From contig NC_134515.1 of NCBI RefSeq assembly GCF_027942865.1, positions 13,741,227 to 13,805,226 on the forward strand: a DNA stretch of 64,000 nt. The letters run 5' to 3'. The stretch is from Odontesthes bonariensis (Eukaryota > Chordata > Actinopteri > Atheriniformes > Atherinopsidae). The first letter of the stretch is position 1; every line of letters starts with the position of its first letter. Made by a program: the position numbers and the translations under genes. Shown in pieces: positions 1 to 10,718 of the stretch. The notes beneath the pieces were generated by a model that worked only from the letters and a program-made list of their open reading frames with translations, made no database searches and was not told the DNA's origin.

Positions 1-1103
1 GTACCCGTTTTCAAAAAAAACCTCGTTTCGTTTTCGTGTAGCCGTAGCCTGAGAAAAGATGGCTGTGAATAATTTACGAGTCAGGAGGACCCCGAGGGGT
101 GATGACGAGGCTGAAAATAGACAAATGGAGACTGTCCTCCTTCCCAAAACATGCCCAAGGGTTGTATGTTCATGCAGGCAAATATGTCCAATAATATGCA
201 ACCTTTAATGTTTGTGAGAGCAACTCCATGTCAAGTGTAACAATGCCATCCACGACTCTGACTGTTGCATTGTAAAAAGAGTTTATGTTAGCCCTAACCA
301 TGATTTTTTTAACCCTATACAACTAATGTTATTGTCTGAACACAAGTGGGAAGTAGTAGCTGTCACACAATAGTCTTGATCTTGCTTCATATAACGACAA
401 ATGGTTAAAAGCTCTACACATAGCCATTCACCCCAAAAGACTAGCAAATGACATCACCTCCGATGTGGAAACATTCGGATGGGTCATATTTCCCTAAAGT
501 CCCGCATGGAGGGGCGGTATTGTGCATCGTCAGTAATATGAAGGTCTTAAACACACTTCTTGATAGACAAGATTCTTTCAGGTTGTTTGAAATGTAAAAA
601 AAATAAGCATTTTATAAAGTTCAGGGATTTCAAAATCTGAGTTACACAACTCAGAGTCTGGGAAAATTGTAGACATGTGTTCAATGTTGTGGATTCCAAG
701 AAACTCATTTCATTCCTGTGACACCAGATTTCTCAAATGAAGGCAACTCAGACTTTTGTTTAATGACCTGTGGTTGTGTCTCATTTGGTCTCTACAAGCT
801 TGTAGTCACTCCCCCAGGCTGCCAGACCTGTTTTGCTTGTTTATTTTGGACAGCAGAATTATTTTAGCAGGTATGACTCGCTTGACGACCCTGATGGAGA
901 GTTTGTGTTTCTCTGATCCCTAATATGCCTCACCTTACATTGTTACCATCAGCATACAGAAATAACTTCAGAAAGTAATAAAAACTCTCTCTCTCCACAT
1001 TTGTTATAATGCTGTCTTGCCATTGTTTCAACCAATCTATACAGGACATTTTCCAACAAAACTTAATCTAAACCTCACATGTGATTTTCTCTGTTTCTTT
1101 CAG
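1..1103. other. upstream intron of the slc26a6-like gene
   Basis: This is AT-rich noncoding sequence before the first visible STAS exon. I found no preceding SLC26 exon and no recognisable repeat here. Confidence 0.5.
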
Positions 1104-1226
1104 TCTGGCATTGATATTACAAAGATCCTGTCCGCAAAGAAAAAACTTGAGGCCAAAAGAAAGAGGCATGATAAGAAAAATGCCAAGAAAGCCAAGAAGG
1201 AGCTCCAGAGGAATGGAGTGGACATG
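1104..1226 (+). CDS. slc26a6: slc26a6-like exon: lysine-rich STAS intervening segment
   Basis: The acceptor is ttctttcag and the donor gtgaga; 41 codons, phase 0 at both ends. It encodes SGIDITKIL, then a strongly basic stretch with about 15 Lys/Arg in 30 residues (KKK, KRKR, KKNAKKAKK). This is where SLC26 STAS domains carry their variable insertion, and the segment is probably helical and exposed. Confidence 0.75.
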
Positions 1227-4200
1227 GTGAGAATAACCTAACTCCAGACACATGGCAGAGGAAGATTTGTGTAACTCGGCTTGATTGAAAAAGGTTGAGG
1301 AAAATCCTTCCAAAAAAGAAATTCAGCAAACCACACTTTGATGATCATGTGACTTCCAGATCTGGAAACATTTTGATCCTGATTAATGCCCAGATGGTGC
1401 TTTATCTTTAACTTTCTGTCATGTCTCTTCCAGCAGGGGGAGCCAAAATTTGAGCAGCAGAATGACATTGCTGTCATTAACGTGGACGCTGAGCCTGACC
1501 CCTCGCTGCCAAGAGCCATAGTCCTGGACCTCAGCCCTGTTAACTTCCTGGACACAGTGGGGGTCAAGACACTACGAAGTGTAAGAGCGTGCCAATCACA
1601 TGCAAGGGCACAAAGATGGAAGAAAAACTTCATTTTGATTATTAAAAAGATTTTAAGTTAAATGTTTAAGCAACAAGTCTGGGGAAAAAAATCAACTTTT
1701 CTTTATGTTCTACATTAGTTTACAGTTATTTAATCAGTGCTTTGACAAAACTGCTGCAATTCTTTCCTTTGTCCCCAAAATAAACACTTAACCAAACACT
1801 GATATTTTCTTGTAACCGAGGCATCACAAACACTTCAAGCCTGCCTTTTTCTTCTCTAACTACAACTAGAACAATACTCTATCTGTCCCTCAGTCCTTTT
1901 TCTTGTCATTTTTTTCCCTCAAGCATTCAATTACAGTAAATTGGATTGTCAGACTAATTAGATGATCCTGAATCAGATGTTTGCTCTGTGCTTCTGCGTC
2001 TGTTTCAGATTCTGAGGGACTATGGAGAAATTGGCATAGAGGTTGCTCTTGCTGGCTGCCAAAGTAAGTCCAGCCTTCAGGCTGAATACTGGAGAAATTG
2101 TTCATAGAAGTCAGTCTTTGGAAGTATTTTGTGTGTCTCTTCAAACTATTTCATGGTTCTCTGGAAACACACCTTTCTCTATGGTGAAATCACTCAGACA
2201 AAACGCCTTAAATCATGTGAGTTGGAGACACACATGTGGATATATTTTTTTACATTTACATTCCAGACCAGCTCAGCCACGCACAATTTAAGTCTGTGAA
2301 ATAACAGCAGATGTTATTCCAGCTGTTTGCCGATGTTATTGTAATATTTCTATGAAGAAAGTTCAAACCTTCTTTTTAAGGATATAATTCTTCTAAATCT
2401 GATATGAAACATAATCTTTGGTCATAAGAAGATAATAATTAGTCCCCGATGCAATCTGGTGGGTCAGTTGTGTTTTAGTATCTACTCTCAGTGTTTATCT
2501 TCACATAATAGCCCACAAGCAGATCTGGCTTTTTAATTGAGGGAGAAAAACATCACATAAATCTCCAGGGAAAAAAAAAAAAGTACTGCACAAAGCTGGG
2601 TGTCCTCCAATTTACTTCAGAGCATTGGCTGCTCTGATTAGCTGTACATGGTTGATAGCCTGTATTGAGACTGCCAAGAATATTCATGCAGCCAGGAATT
2701 ATAACGAGATTCATTAAACTCAAGGAATACCACTCCCATTGCTTCTATCGCTCGTTTTTTTATTTTTTAATTTGGCATCTTGTTAGCTCTTTTCCCCAAA
2801 CCTGCCACTTCATCTTCCTATATTCCTTCATCTCCTGTCTTCCCATGCTGACATGCTCATTGTACCATCACCTCTTCCCTCCAACTTTCCATTCACGTCT
2901 CTGTCAGTGTCTCATCGGTGACCTGTCTCTCTGTGTCCAGCCGGTGTGGTGGACAACCTGCAGAGTGGAGGTTTCTTCAATGACAAAGTGACAAAGTCGT
3001 GTCTCTTCACCACTGTCCATGACGCCGTTCTACACTGTCAGTCTTCCAGGACTGAGAGCCAGAATGAGGAGATGTATGAGGTATGAACACTCTCACACAC
3101 ACTCAAACATGAATATCATGTTTTACAACATTTTTACATCATGTTTTAAAATGCTTTTTTAGAGTTAAGTATTTTCAGTCAGCCGGATGACACTCAGGTG
3201 TTTGTGTGAAGTCTAAAAAAACAAAGGATCCATCAAAGGCTGAGCTTTGTGAGACATGATTCTGGAGGTATGAAAGGACACTTCTGTAGGGCCTCATAAA
3301 AAGATTTGATATTACTGATCAGGCTGGAAAAGTTACAAAATAATTTGAAAGGAATTTGAATTCCACCAATGGGCAGTCAGATTGGTTGACCAACTTTTTT
3401 CAGTACAGCTTACTGGATAACAACAAGAAAGAAACCTTGCTTCTGTAGATTCATGTTGTTTCTCCACTGGCTACTTTTATTTCAACAGCAAAAGAAAATC
3501 ACCCTTAATGACAACAAAATATGTAGCCTCTAAAAAAGTAACAATAAGACAAACATAGCCCTATTTTGGCCTGACTGCTAATATTTTTTGGGAGGGTCAC
3601 GATAATACAGTTACTTTTACATATTTATCTTTAATACAAAACAATAAGCTCAGTTTTTAGCATAAACACACATTAACACATTAACACTGTAGATGAACAC
3701 TGTAAAAAAGATGTCCTTGTAAACCCATCACCGTTCCTCTTTGGGAATCCACACATACTAGTCAGACTGCATATGTTAGAATAGTTTTATTTATCAGTTC
3801 AGAGGGCAAGTTCAGCATCAGATTTAACTTTAATGTCGTCGGAGTATCTGCACGTGATCATCTTCTCTGTTAGATTAAGAAGAGAGTGAGGCGAGATCAA
3901 ACTATCCTACGGTACACATGGAGAGGCTCTCATCTGAATCTATCAGAAAAACTCTGCTTATTTCTGACGGTGGGGAAATGATTGAGTTCTCTTTTGCAGT
4001 TAGCTAATCTTAATGGACACTGATTAAAATGTTGTTCCTTGTTTGGTTTACTGACCCCTACCCTGTCAAAGTTGCATGATTAAAACCGCAAATTGATTAA
4101 ACACGATGGAATAGCTGAGTAAAAATGGTTATTTATGCAAATGACTTGTGTTTTGTTTATGCACAGTTAAACACAGCACTTTGCATTTCCTTTATCTCTT

Positions 4201-5230
4201 AAGTTAATGCACCAGAAATACTCCTCATCCCAGCACACACCATCAGTCTCTGTCTGAAGGCAAATTACTTCTCTGCCCACACATGGGCAGTGTGTGTCTT
4301 TGCTAATCTCATATCATTTAAACACCTGCGCCAGCATGCGTGTCTGCATATTTTTCAGAGCAACTGCATCTGTTGGCGCCTGCTCTGATTTAGGATTTAG
4401 TTTGTGTTCATGACTTCATGTTTCTGTTCAAGTAGAGGAATTCTTACACAGAACAAATACGAATCACACCAAGATACAATCCATCCAAGCAAAGCCTTTT
4501 CATTGGAAGAAAGACAGAGCTCAAACAAATAGGGACACATAGAGAGCACTTCAGAGTGGATGGTGAGAAAGCATGAGATTTATGTAAATGACAACACATA
4601 CAAGCACACAGATGTATGTACATGCACTACATGTAAATGCCTGTGCAAATTAATACATACAGTATATTAACTAAAGACAGGCATGTGCACATGTATGGAT
4701 ATGTGCATGCAAACCGTCCTGTATTCAAATATTTCCCATAGAAATGGAGAAGTTTTTAGGAGTGATGGTACAAGAAGTGGAAGAGGTTGTTCTGGAAGTC
4801 CATCATCTATAAAGTGTATCTCCATTCCAGTTAATTTCAGATCTGTTTAATTACACAAGTCAACTTGACTGTGATAAATAAAAGACATTTCAGAATGTCA
4901 GTGAGCAAACAAGGCCTAATATTCACCTCAGAAGCCCATTAGAATTGCCCTTAATGCATTTCAAATAAAAAATACCAGTTAATCTAATGATGGGAAATAA
5001 AGGTTTGAGTTTGACTCAGAACCAATATTTTTGAGGCTGTTGCATGCTGAGTCACAGTTTGAGGTTCGCAGTTTTGCTCTCTTCCTCCTTATTAACCTCG
5101 GAGATTAAAACTACTAAGAAATCATTTCAAACAATCCATTTTTTCTCACTTTTTCTATCTGGTTCCTATTTTCTGTTCTCATCCTCCTTTTTTTTCTATT
5201 TTACAGGAGTTATCAGCAACACATTTCTGA
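1104..5230 (+). CDS. slc26a6: SLC26 anion exchanger, C-terminal STAS part (slc26a6-like, partial)
   Basis: Five exons (1104-1226, 1434-1580, 2009-2063, 2941-3080, 5207-5230) join in one frame to give 162 residues and a TGA stop. The protein is the cytoplasmic STAS end of an SLC26 anion exchanger; the family swaps Cl- for HCO3-, oxalate or sulfate across the plasma membrane. Visible marks are a lysine-rich intervening segment, the STAS core AIVLDLSPVNFLDTVGVKTL, a second half with EVALAGCQTGVVDNL and LFTTVHDAVLHC, and the end SATHF, a class I PDZ-ligand pattern. The membrane domain and start of STAS lie upstream of base 1. The STAS core fits SLC26A6 best, and a prkar2a gene nearby agrees with human 3p21.31. 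The SLC26A3 tail is also similar (VYE...TKF against MYE...THF), so A3 is the main alternative. Sure of SLC26; fairly sure of A6. Confidence 0.78.
1434..1580 (+). CDS. slc26a6: slc26a6-like exon: STAS core
   Basis: 49 codons between a cagcag acceptor and a gtaaga donor, phase 0 at both ends. It carries the STAS signature strand and helix DLSPVNFLDTVGVKTLRS. The acceptor is a NAGNAG pair: use of the second AG would drop a single Gln and keep the frame. Confidence 0.85.
2009..2063 (+). CDS. slc26a6: slc26a6-like exon: STAS helix and strand
   Basis: 55 bases between tgtttcag and gtaagt, ending in phase 1. It encodes ILRDYGEIGIEVALAGCQ, which continues the STAS fold directly from TLRS of the preceding exon. 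Confidence 0.85.
2941..3080 (+). CDS. slc26a6: slc26a6-like exon: end of STAS domain
   Basis: 140 bases. It enters in phase 1, so the split codon becomes ACC, and leaves in phase 0 at gtatga. It encodes TGVVDNLQSGGFF, LFTTVHDAVLHC (the conserved last STAS helix) and an acidic tail SQNEEMYE. Confidence 0.85.
3081..5206 (+). other. last intron of the slc26a6-like gene
   Basis: The intron runs from gtatga to ttacag and is 2.1 kb of AT-rich DNA with no supported exon. Around 4610-4710 there is a loose run of alternating purine-pyrimidine words (acatgta, tgtgcatg). I see nothing else. Confidence 0.6.
5207..5230 (+). CDS. slc26a6: slc26a6-like terminal micro-exon with PDZ-ligand end
   Basis: After a long pyrimidine tract and ttacag, seven codons (ELSATHF) precede TGA. 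The phase matches the upstream exon, which ends GAG in phase 0. T-H-F fits the class I PDZ ligand rule (S/T-x-hydrophobic). Apical SLC26A3 and A6 proteins and CFTR use such ends to bind NHERF-type scaffolds. The exon is tiny, so the call rests on splice site, phase and C-terminal motif. Confidence 0.65.
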   Translation, partial: ELSATHF

Positions 5231-5653
5231 GTCCTGAGAGGAACCATGGAGGATGTTATACAGACGTGACAGACACTGTCTGTTGGGGAATTTTTATATC
5301 TGGGACTCCCGTCACAGACAAACAAACCTGCCGTCAAACATTTAAAAAACACATCACAATGCAAGTGTGTGTATGTGGATATGGTAAACAGATTGGTCAG
5401 TTTTTGTCTGGGCAAACTAACTCGTACAAGTTCAAATAAGGGAAAGTTTTGGTTGCTGTAATGTGCTTTTTCTTCAACCAATAACTTTTCGATCATCACT
5501 ATATTCTTTTTAGGTAGAACCTATTTCTGAATATTTGTAAATGTATATAATATAATACTTGAAGCAAGTGTACATCAACATAGGCTGTGCTATGCATTTT
5601 GTATGTATTGTACATTCATCATAACTTATAGACCAAAATCAATTAATCAGTTG

Positions 5654-5659
5654 AATAAA
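5654..5659 (+). terminator. candidate polyadenylation signal of the slc26a6-like gene
   Basis: An AATAAA hexamer lies 424 bases past the stop codon. Further copies at 6115-6120 and 6125-6130 could serve as distal signals. Which is used cannot be told from sequence. Confidence 0.4.
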
Positions 5660-6515
5660 TAGTAAACTTCAGTAAACGTGGATTCATTTCTGCTGATATG
5701 TATTTTTGGCTAACATTACATGATGTCATTGAAATGAACTCTTTGCATTTTAAACACATTAAAAATGCCAGCATAGAGATTGTTTTTATTATACCAAAAA
5801 TACAGCTGAAAAATTCATATTATTTGCACATTTCCTTTCCAAACACAGGCAGTTTTTAATTAGATTTTCCCAATTAGGACATCGTAATTTTGAGACACAT
5901 CAACAGGAAACCTCCAGACACTTCTGAGAAAATCTGTAATTACGAAACGGATGACTCAAACATGGAGGGTACAGGTTACTTTTCTAACATGTTTTGGGAA
6001 CATTTAAGCACTTTAATGTCACACATGGACATTTTTCAAAAAAGTTCATTTAGCTCTTCTTCCATGGTTCAGCGCCTGTTGGGTTTATGTTTCTGTAAGC
6101 AGTTAGAGAAGTGGAATAAAATTCAATAAAATTCCTCTTCAAAGATTTACCATCACAGCAATCTTTTGTTAACTAAAACCAGGTATGATGAGTCATTGTT
6201 TATTGGAACAGAACGGACTGAAACATATTTAGTTTAATCAAAACAAGTAGATTTTCCAGAAATGCCTTTTATGTGCTTTGGCAGAAAAACAGCCCCCCTG
6301 CTCTTAGTTTATTCGCTTACACACGCCCATCAAATTTCTCTCAGAGCCTGTAAGCCTAGAATAAACAGCAGGAAGTTGTCTGCTAAAGCACTCAAAAAGG
6401 CCTAGGATTTAGTTTTGTTGACAATCTCTTGTGGCCATTCCTAAAATTGTTATAGATTGTGTTGATGACAGAAGAAGCCCACATACAAATGTCTGCAGCA
6501 ATTTCAGAACTTGAA

Positions 6516-6529
6516 CCACTAGAGGCCGC
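6516..6529 (+). promoter_or_regulatory. CTCF-like motif
   Basis: CCACTAGAGGCCGC matches the vertebrate CTCF core CCASYAGRKGGCRS at 13 of 14 positions by eye. It is a motif match only; binding is not shown. Confidence 0.25.
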
Positions 6530-6814
6530 TAAGAATAAGATTTTAAGCTACTTTTAAGTTGTTCCTTTGCAGTGACGACTATAAACGACAGCCCAGTTAT
6601 CAACGTTTTTAGCTTTTCTGTTGGGACTAGATGAAGTTTTCTCCTCATCAATTGCTTGTAAGATGTGATTCAGGTCTGTGACCTTAAATCTGTATTAATC
6701 CATATTCTTATATTAGTAACAGGTCTGGGTCCAGCCTGGAGAACTTGCTATGAGTATATGTGAAAAAGTTGTTTTTATTTTGTTTATATTCATCACTTGG
6801 TCACAGCTTTAGCT

Positions 6815-7177
6815 GTGGTGGTTAGTATCGCCGCCTCACAGCAAAAGGGTTCCTCTATTGAATCCCGTCTGGGGCCTTTCTGTGTGGAGTCTGTAAGTTC
6901 TCCCCGTGTATGCGTGGGTTCTCTGGCTTCCTCCCACTGCAGAAAACATGCATGTCAGTTTAATTGGTGACTCTAAAGTTTAGAGTCTAAACTGACCCTT
7001 GGAGTGAGTCTGAGCGTGCGTGATTGTTTGTCTCGTTTGTCTCTGTGTGGCCCTGTGATGGGCTGGTGACCCATCCAGGGTGTACCCTGCCTCTTGTCCA
7101 ATGACAGCTGGGATAGGCTCCATCCCCCTCACGACCCTGAGTTGGATTAAGTGGGTATAGAAAATGGATGGATGGAT
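6815..7177 (+). mobile_element. tRNA-like SINE ending in GGAT repeats
   Basis: The copy starts TGGTGGTTAG with an A-box-like block, followed by a disrupted B-box-like GTTC...GAATCC. The body has gggctggtgacccatcc and gggataggctcc. It ends gggtatagaaaatggatggatgg, as in a very common teleost interspersed repeat. It is flanked by 18-bp direct repeats, TTGGTCACAG(C/T)TTTAGCT, at 6797-6814 and 7178-7195 with one mismatch, the mark of LINE-driven insertion. Confidence 0.8.
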
Positions 7178-7195
7178 TTGGTCACAGTTTTAGCT

Positions 7196-9300
7196 TACAG
7201 GGTAGGTGCATCTTTGACGTAAAACCCAGCATGTTCCTAACAAACCTTAATTATGTAAATAGCAGGCTGTTTTGGTCCAGAATGTTGACTTTATATATGT
7301 TCATGACTTTAGAAATATTAAATGCGTGCAATTAATTGTGGTGGCTTTGAGGGGTCAGAGCTCGTTGCACACACAGTGTACCCATTTGCTGTCTTTTTTC
7401 ATTAATCTACCTCCTAAACCTGCTGCAGCTTTTAGTCTAAGACTAACGAAAAATCAACTGAAATTAGTCACCAGACACAAACTCTGTGTTTTAATCCACC
7501 TCCATCTTTTCAAACTCTGAATGTCTGGCAAACCATTCGTTTGCATGTCGAAAAAGTAAGCTAAAGTGGAACTGTGCTCAAATGTGACTCCAAGGGCTGA
7601 AGAAGAATCAATATGTGATGAGTTGAGAGTGAAAATGCATTACATTATCACCAACTATGCTATGCAAAGACTGCTCAGAAAAGCCCCTGAGACCCATTCC
7701 GATCAGGCCTTCCACCCATTCCATTAACCAGCACCCTGTCAATCACAATGCAGCCCCACCCTACAGCATATACCTTGCTTTATGTATGTTGCTCTAAACT
7801 GATTTATAATGTATTCAGGTCATTTATATATATTCAGACTTTTCATAACAAAAGTTATAAGACACATTAATTCAATCTATTTCACAATTAAACTTAATCA
7901 ATGAAAATCCTAATTAGTCCATTTTATAAAAAGATATTCTTTTAAAAAAAAGTGTATAGCCAAGGAAACCAGCGGATCACACTGAATCTTCTCTCTAGAT
8001 TTACACTCCTGAGCTGCATGGGGCAATTTGCAAAAGCAACATGTACTATATTAAAGAATTTGACACACTACTAACTGAGATGACAAAACTTTTGAGGAAA
8101 ATGTTTAGTATAGTAATAAATTAAGTGAGATGTTGGCTAATGTTTCACATATAATTCCATGCAAAAGGGTATCATTTTGAAGAGGAATGCAGTTTTAAGC
8201 ACTGTAACGTTGGCTTCATTTTCAAGACCATGAGGTCTTACACTGTCCGTTTCCTCCTAGGCCTCAAAAAGGTATAGATTAATTTCCTGTCAAATAATAT
8301 CTACAAAGCTGTTTTTCTTCTCTCCCCTCGCCCCCCATTTTTAATTTGGTATTTTTTTCTTACATTGCAGTGTGTAATCACATTCTTCCCCTTCGTTTCT
8401 ATTTCGGCAATTTTGTAACACATCAAGCATGGCAAAAATAAGGAATCTCTAAATGTTGCTACAACTAAGCCGTGCATGTTCTTGCTTAAGAGTGTAACAG
8501 AAAGGAGAAGAGGGTGAACTGGTCCGAAACATTGTGCTGCTTGTAAGGAAACAAAACACCTGTTTAATCCCTTTACTCTAAAAGGGTTGTTGTGTCCTCC
8601 GATGAGGAACTTAAAACAAACGAGGGAGGAGAGACTCATGATACTGTTAATAAATTCACATCTTGATCTGGGTATGCACACATGTGAACTATGTGGACTC
8701 ACGCATGCTCTTTATTTCCACAGTAAACGAGGCTGAAAGAGCGATAGAAACGCTGCATCCCCGCCTCTGGGGAAAATATGTATGAGTGAGACAGAAAGCG
8801 AGAGAGGGGGTAGAGGGTGTGTGTATGTGTGTGAACACTTATTTAGTTTCTCCTCAAACGTCGCCGACTCCATTCTTGTCTTGACGGGTGGCTCAGGGAA
8901 ACTGACTTATTGAAAGAAAGAGAGAAAGAAATTGGAGCTGAAACTTCGCCGCAGACGCTCCTGAGCAGGTCGGTCCCTAATCTTTTAATGTTCTTATCGT
9001 AGTCAGCGTGCGTTTGCGGGACAATATTAGAGGCTTGACTATTTTGTTTATCATCAGCAGCACGTTTTGATTTAGGTTTAATCATGTAAGTTTTTAGACA
9101 ATCTCACTTCTTCTCTGGCTTTATTTTTCTAAATCCCTCAGACCTTACTGTTTCTGTCACAGCGCACAGATCTACAGTGCACGCGCTGATGTCGATATCA
9201 GCATCCAAGGCAGATGAGTCGATCATTCTGAGGCTGTAATGCCAGCGTTAACAGAGACACGGCATAGCAGTCGCTTGTACATTTTGTGAAATCATTCAAG
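7196..9300. other. intergenic DNA
   Basis: There is no supported gene. CpG content rises from about 8700 onward, with short GA-rich and TG-rich runs at 8787-8835. The open frames on the minus strand here have no family resemblance that I recognise. Confidence 0.5.
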
Positions 9301-10476
9301 AGAGCCTCTGTCGTTCTACTGTCCAGTTATGAGGCGCCCTTGCCAGTGCGTAAAGGTGGGCATGTTTGTCTGCAGCTCAAACAAAAGCGAGGTTTTACGC
9401 ACGCACGCACGCCATGAGAGCATTTCCCACTTATGATCCCCAGCACTCAAGCTCCGTGTGATTAACAATAATTTCCACATGCGTGATGCAAATGATTAAC
9501 TATTTTTCATTCATTCATTTGCGCGCTCTTTAATGATCCCTTTCAGACATGAACCACGTTTCTCTGCACGGAACTGGCAACAGAAATAGACCTATTAGTC
9601 TATTATCGAGGGTAAAAATCAATCAAAATCTAATAGACTCCCGTTGTGATGTCCTGGTTGTCGAAACATTACTGACGGACATCAATTGGGGGAATCCACT
9701 GTAGTAGCAGATACTACCGGGCAGACGTTTGTTTTGCTTCGAGCACAAATTAAAGCTTTTAAAGACCAACATGGGCAGTTTGATTAAAAAATAATTGATT
9801 GGTTATCACCGGCTATGACCTTTAGCCTATAATATGGTGCGCTTTGTTCTGTCAGGTCACTAAACCTGTAAGACGACACCCGATCACCTCGATAAATAGC
9901 TTCGCTCCTGGGCTATTTTCTACCTCCGGGTGGATGTGCCAAGTGGAGGGCGCACTGTCCTCTTCTCTATACCGACGCCTGTGGCATTCACTGTGCAGCC
10001 TAGATATAGGTTCGGTATGTGTAGCTGGACCCGAGCCCGAGGGTGATGCGAGAGATGAAGAGGCAGATGTGTGTGTTTTGTGCTTCAGTGTTGCAGGAGA
10101 ATTAGTGTGTTGGAGGAGGAAAGAGAAAAATAAGTGGAAAAAAAGCCTGCCTGTGACTTTAAAGTAGCCTGTTAGGTAGTAGTAGTCCAGCTCAGTGTTT
10201 GTATACTATAGGCTCAGTGGTGTAGTTTTGGTATGACAGTGCACACGAAGTGAATTGGACAGGGAGAGGTGTAAAAAAGGGTGAGGGTGGTGGAGAGCAG
10301 AGCATATGGTCCCGTGACGTAACACTAGTCGCTTTGACAACATTGCTTCTGCGCTCGTGTGTGTTTGTGTGCGCGCGCAGCTCAGAATTAGATCCTGGCT
10401 AACCCATATACACTGTCATCACCGGTGCGAGCCTAATCCACGCGCCAAAACACATAAACAACAACAACCACAAATT
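9301..10476 (+). promoter_or_regulatory. mgll promoter and 5' leader region
   Basis: CpG-containing sequence lies directly upstream of the mgll start codon, including a cgcacgcacgcacgcc run near 9397. TGACGTAA at 10315-10322 resembles a CRE. A TG/CG alternating tract at 10357-10378 precedes an A-rich leader (acaacaacaacc) typical of 5' UTRs. No TATA box is obvious and the transcription start is not fixed. Confidence 0.4.
10315..10322 (+). promoter_or_regulatory. CRE-like site (TGACGTAA)
   Basis: This is a one-base variant of the palindromic CREB/ATF site TGACGTCA, 155 bases before the mgll ATG. The position suits a promoter element. The short motif could be chance. Confidence 0.25.
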
Positions 10477-10718
10477 ATGAACGCCGTGACCGCCGCAGCC
10501 TGCCTGATCGTCGCCGCCTTCAGCTGCTTCTTCTACGGCAGCGATGTGTTGTCAGCGCTGTTCCATGTCTCTGTTGCAGAAGACCTCTCCATGCCCGAGC
10601 CGGGAGCCTCACCGCGGCGGAGCCCGCAGGGAGTCCCCTACACCGAGCTGCAGCACATCGTCAATGCCGACGGACTGCACCTGTTCTGCCGCTACTGGGA
10701 GCCCGCAGGTCCGCCAAG
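10477..10718 (+). CDS. mgll: mgll exon 1: hydrophobic N-terminus and start of lipase
   Basis: The first in-frame ATG is at 10477, with A at -3. The second, at 10591, has T at -3, a weaker context. Residues 1-38 include [19 protein letters not shown], long enough for a membrane anchor or signal anchor. Their third codon positions are mostly C or G, as in real coding sequence. Residues 39-81 ([26 protein letters not shown]) match the normal MGL start. The donor is gtcagt in phase 2. A sequence like a splice acceptor, ctgttccatgtctctgttgcag, ends at 10579, just before the conserved part, so a transcript from an upstream exon could skip the hydrophobic part. Confidence 0.85.

Larger units (their letters stand above)
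5231..6796. other. 3' UTR and intergenic DNA
   Basis: The first 0.4-0.9 kb is probably the 3' UTR of the slc26a6-like gene. The rest is AT-rich with no coding signal. A CTCF-like word occurs at 6516-6529. Confidence 0.5.

Noticed and set aside
8843..9085. Minus-strand open frame in the CpG-richer region upstream of mgll
   Set aside because: It is of low complexity in parts (runs of Ser, Lys and Arg), with no family resemblance and no supporting splice sites.
9844..10167. 107-codon + strand open frame before mgll
   Set aside because: It starts at TTG and has no domain or conserved motif; more likely promoter DNA.
10357..10476. In-frame open sequence upstream of the mgll ATG
   Set aside because: It begins with GTG rather than ATG and runs through a TG/CG repeat and an A-rich leader, so it reads as 5' UTR.
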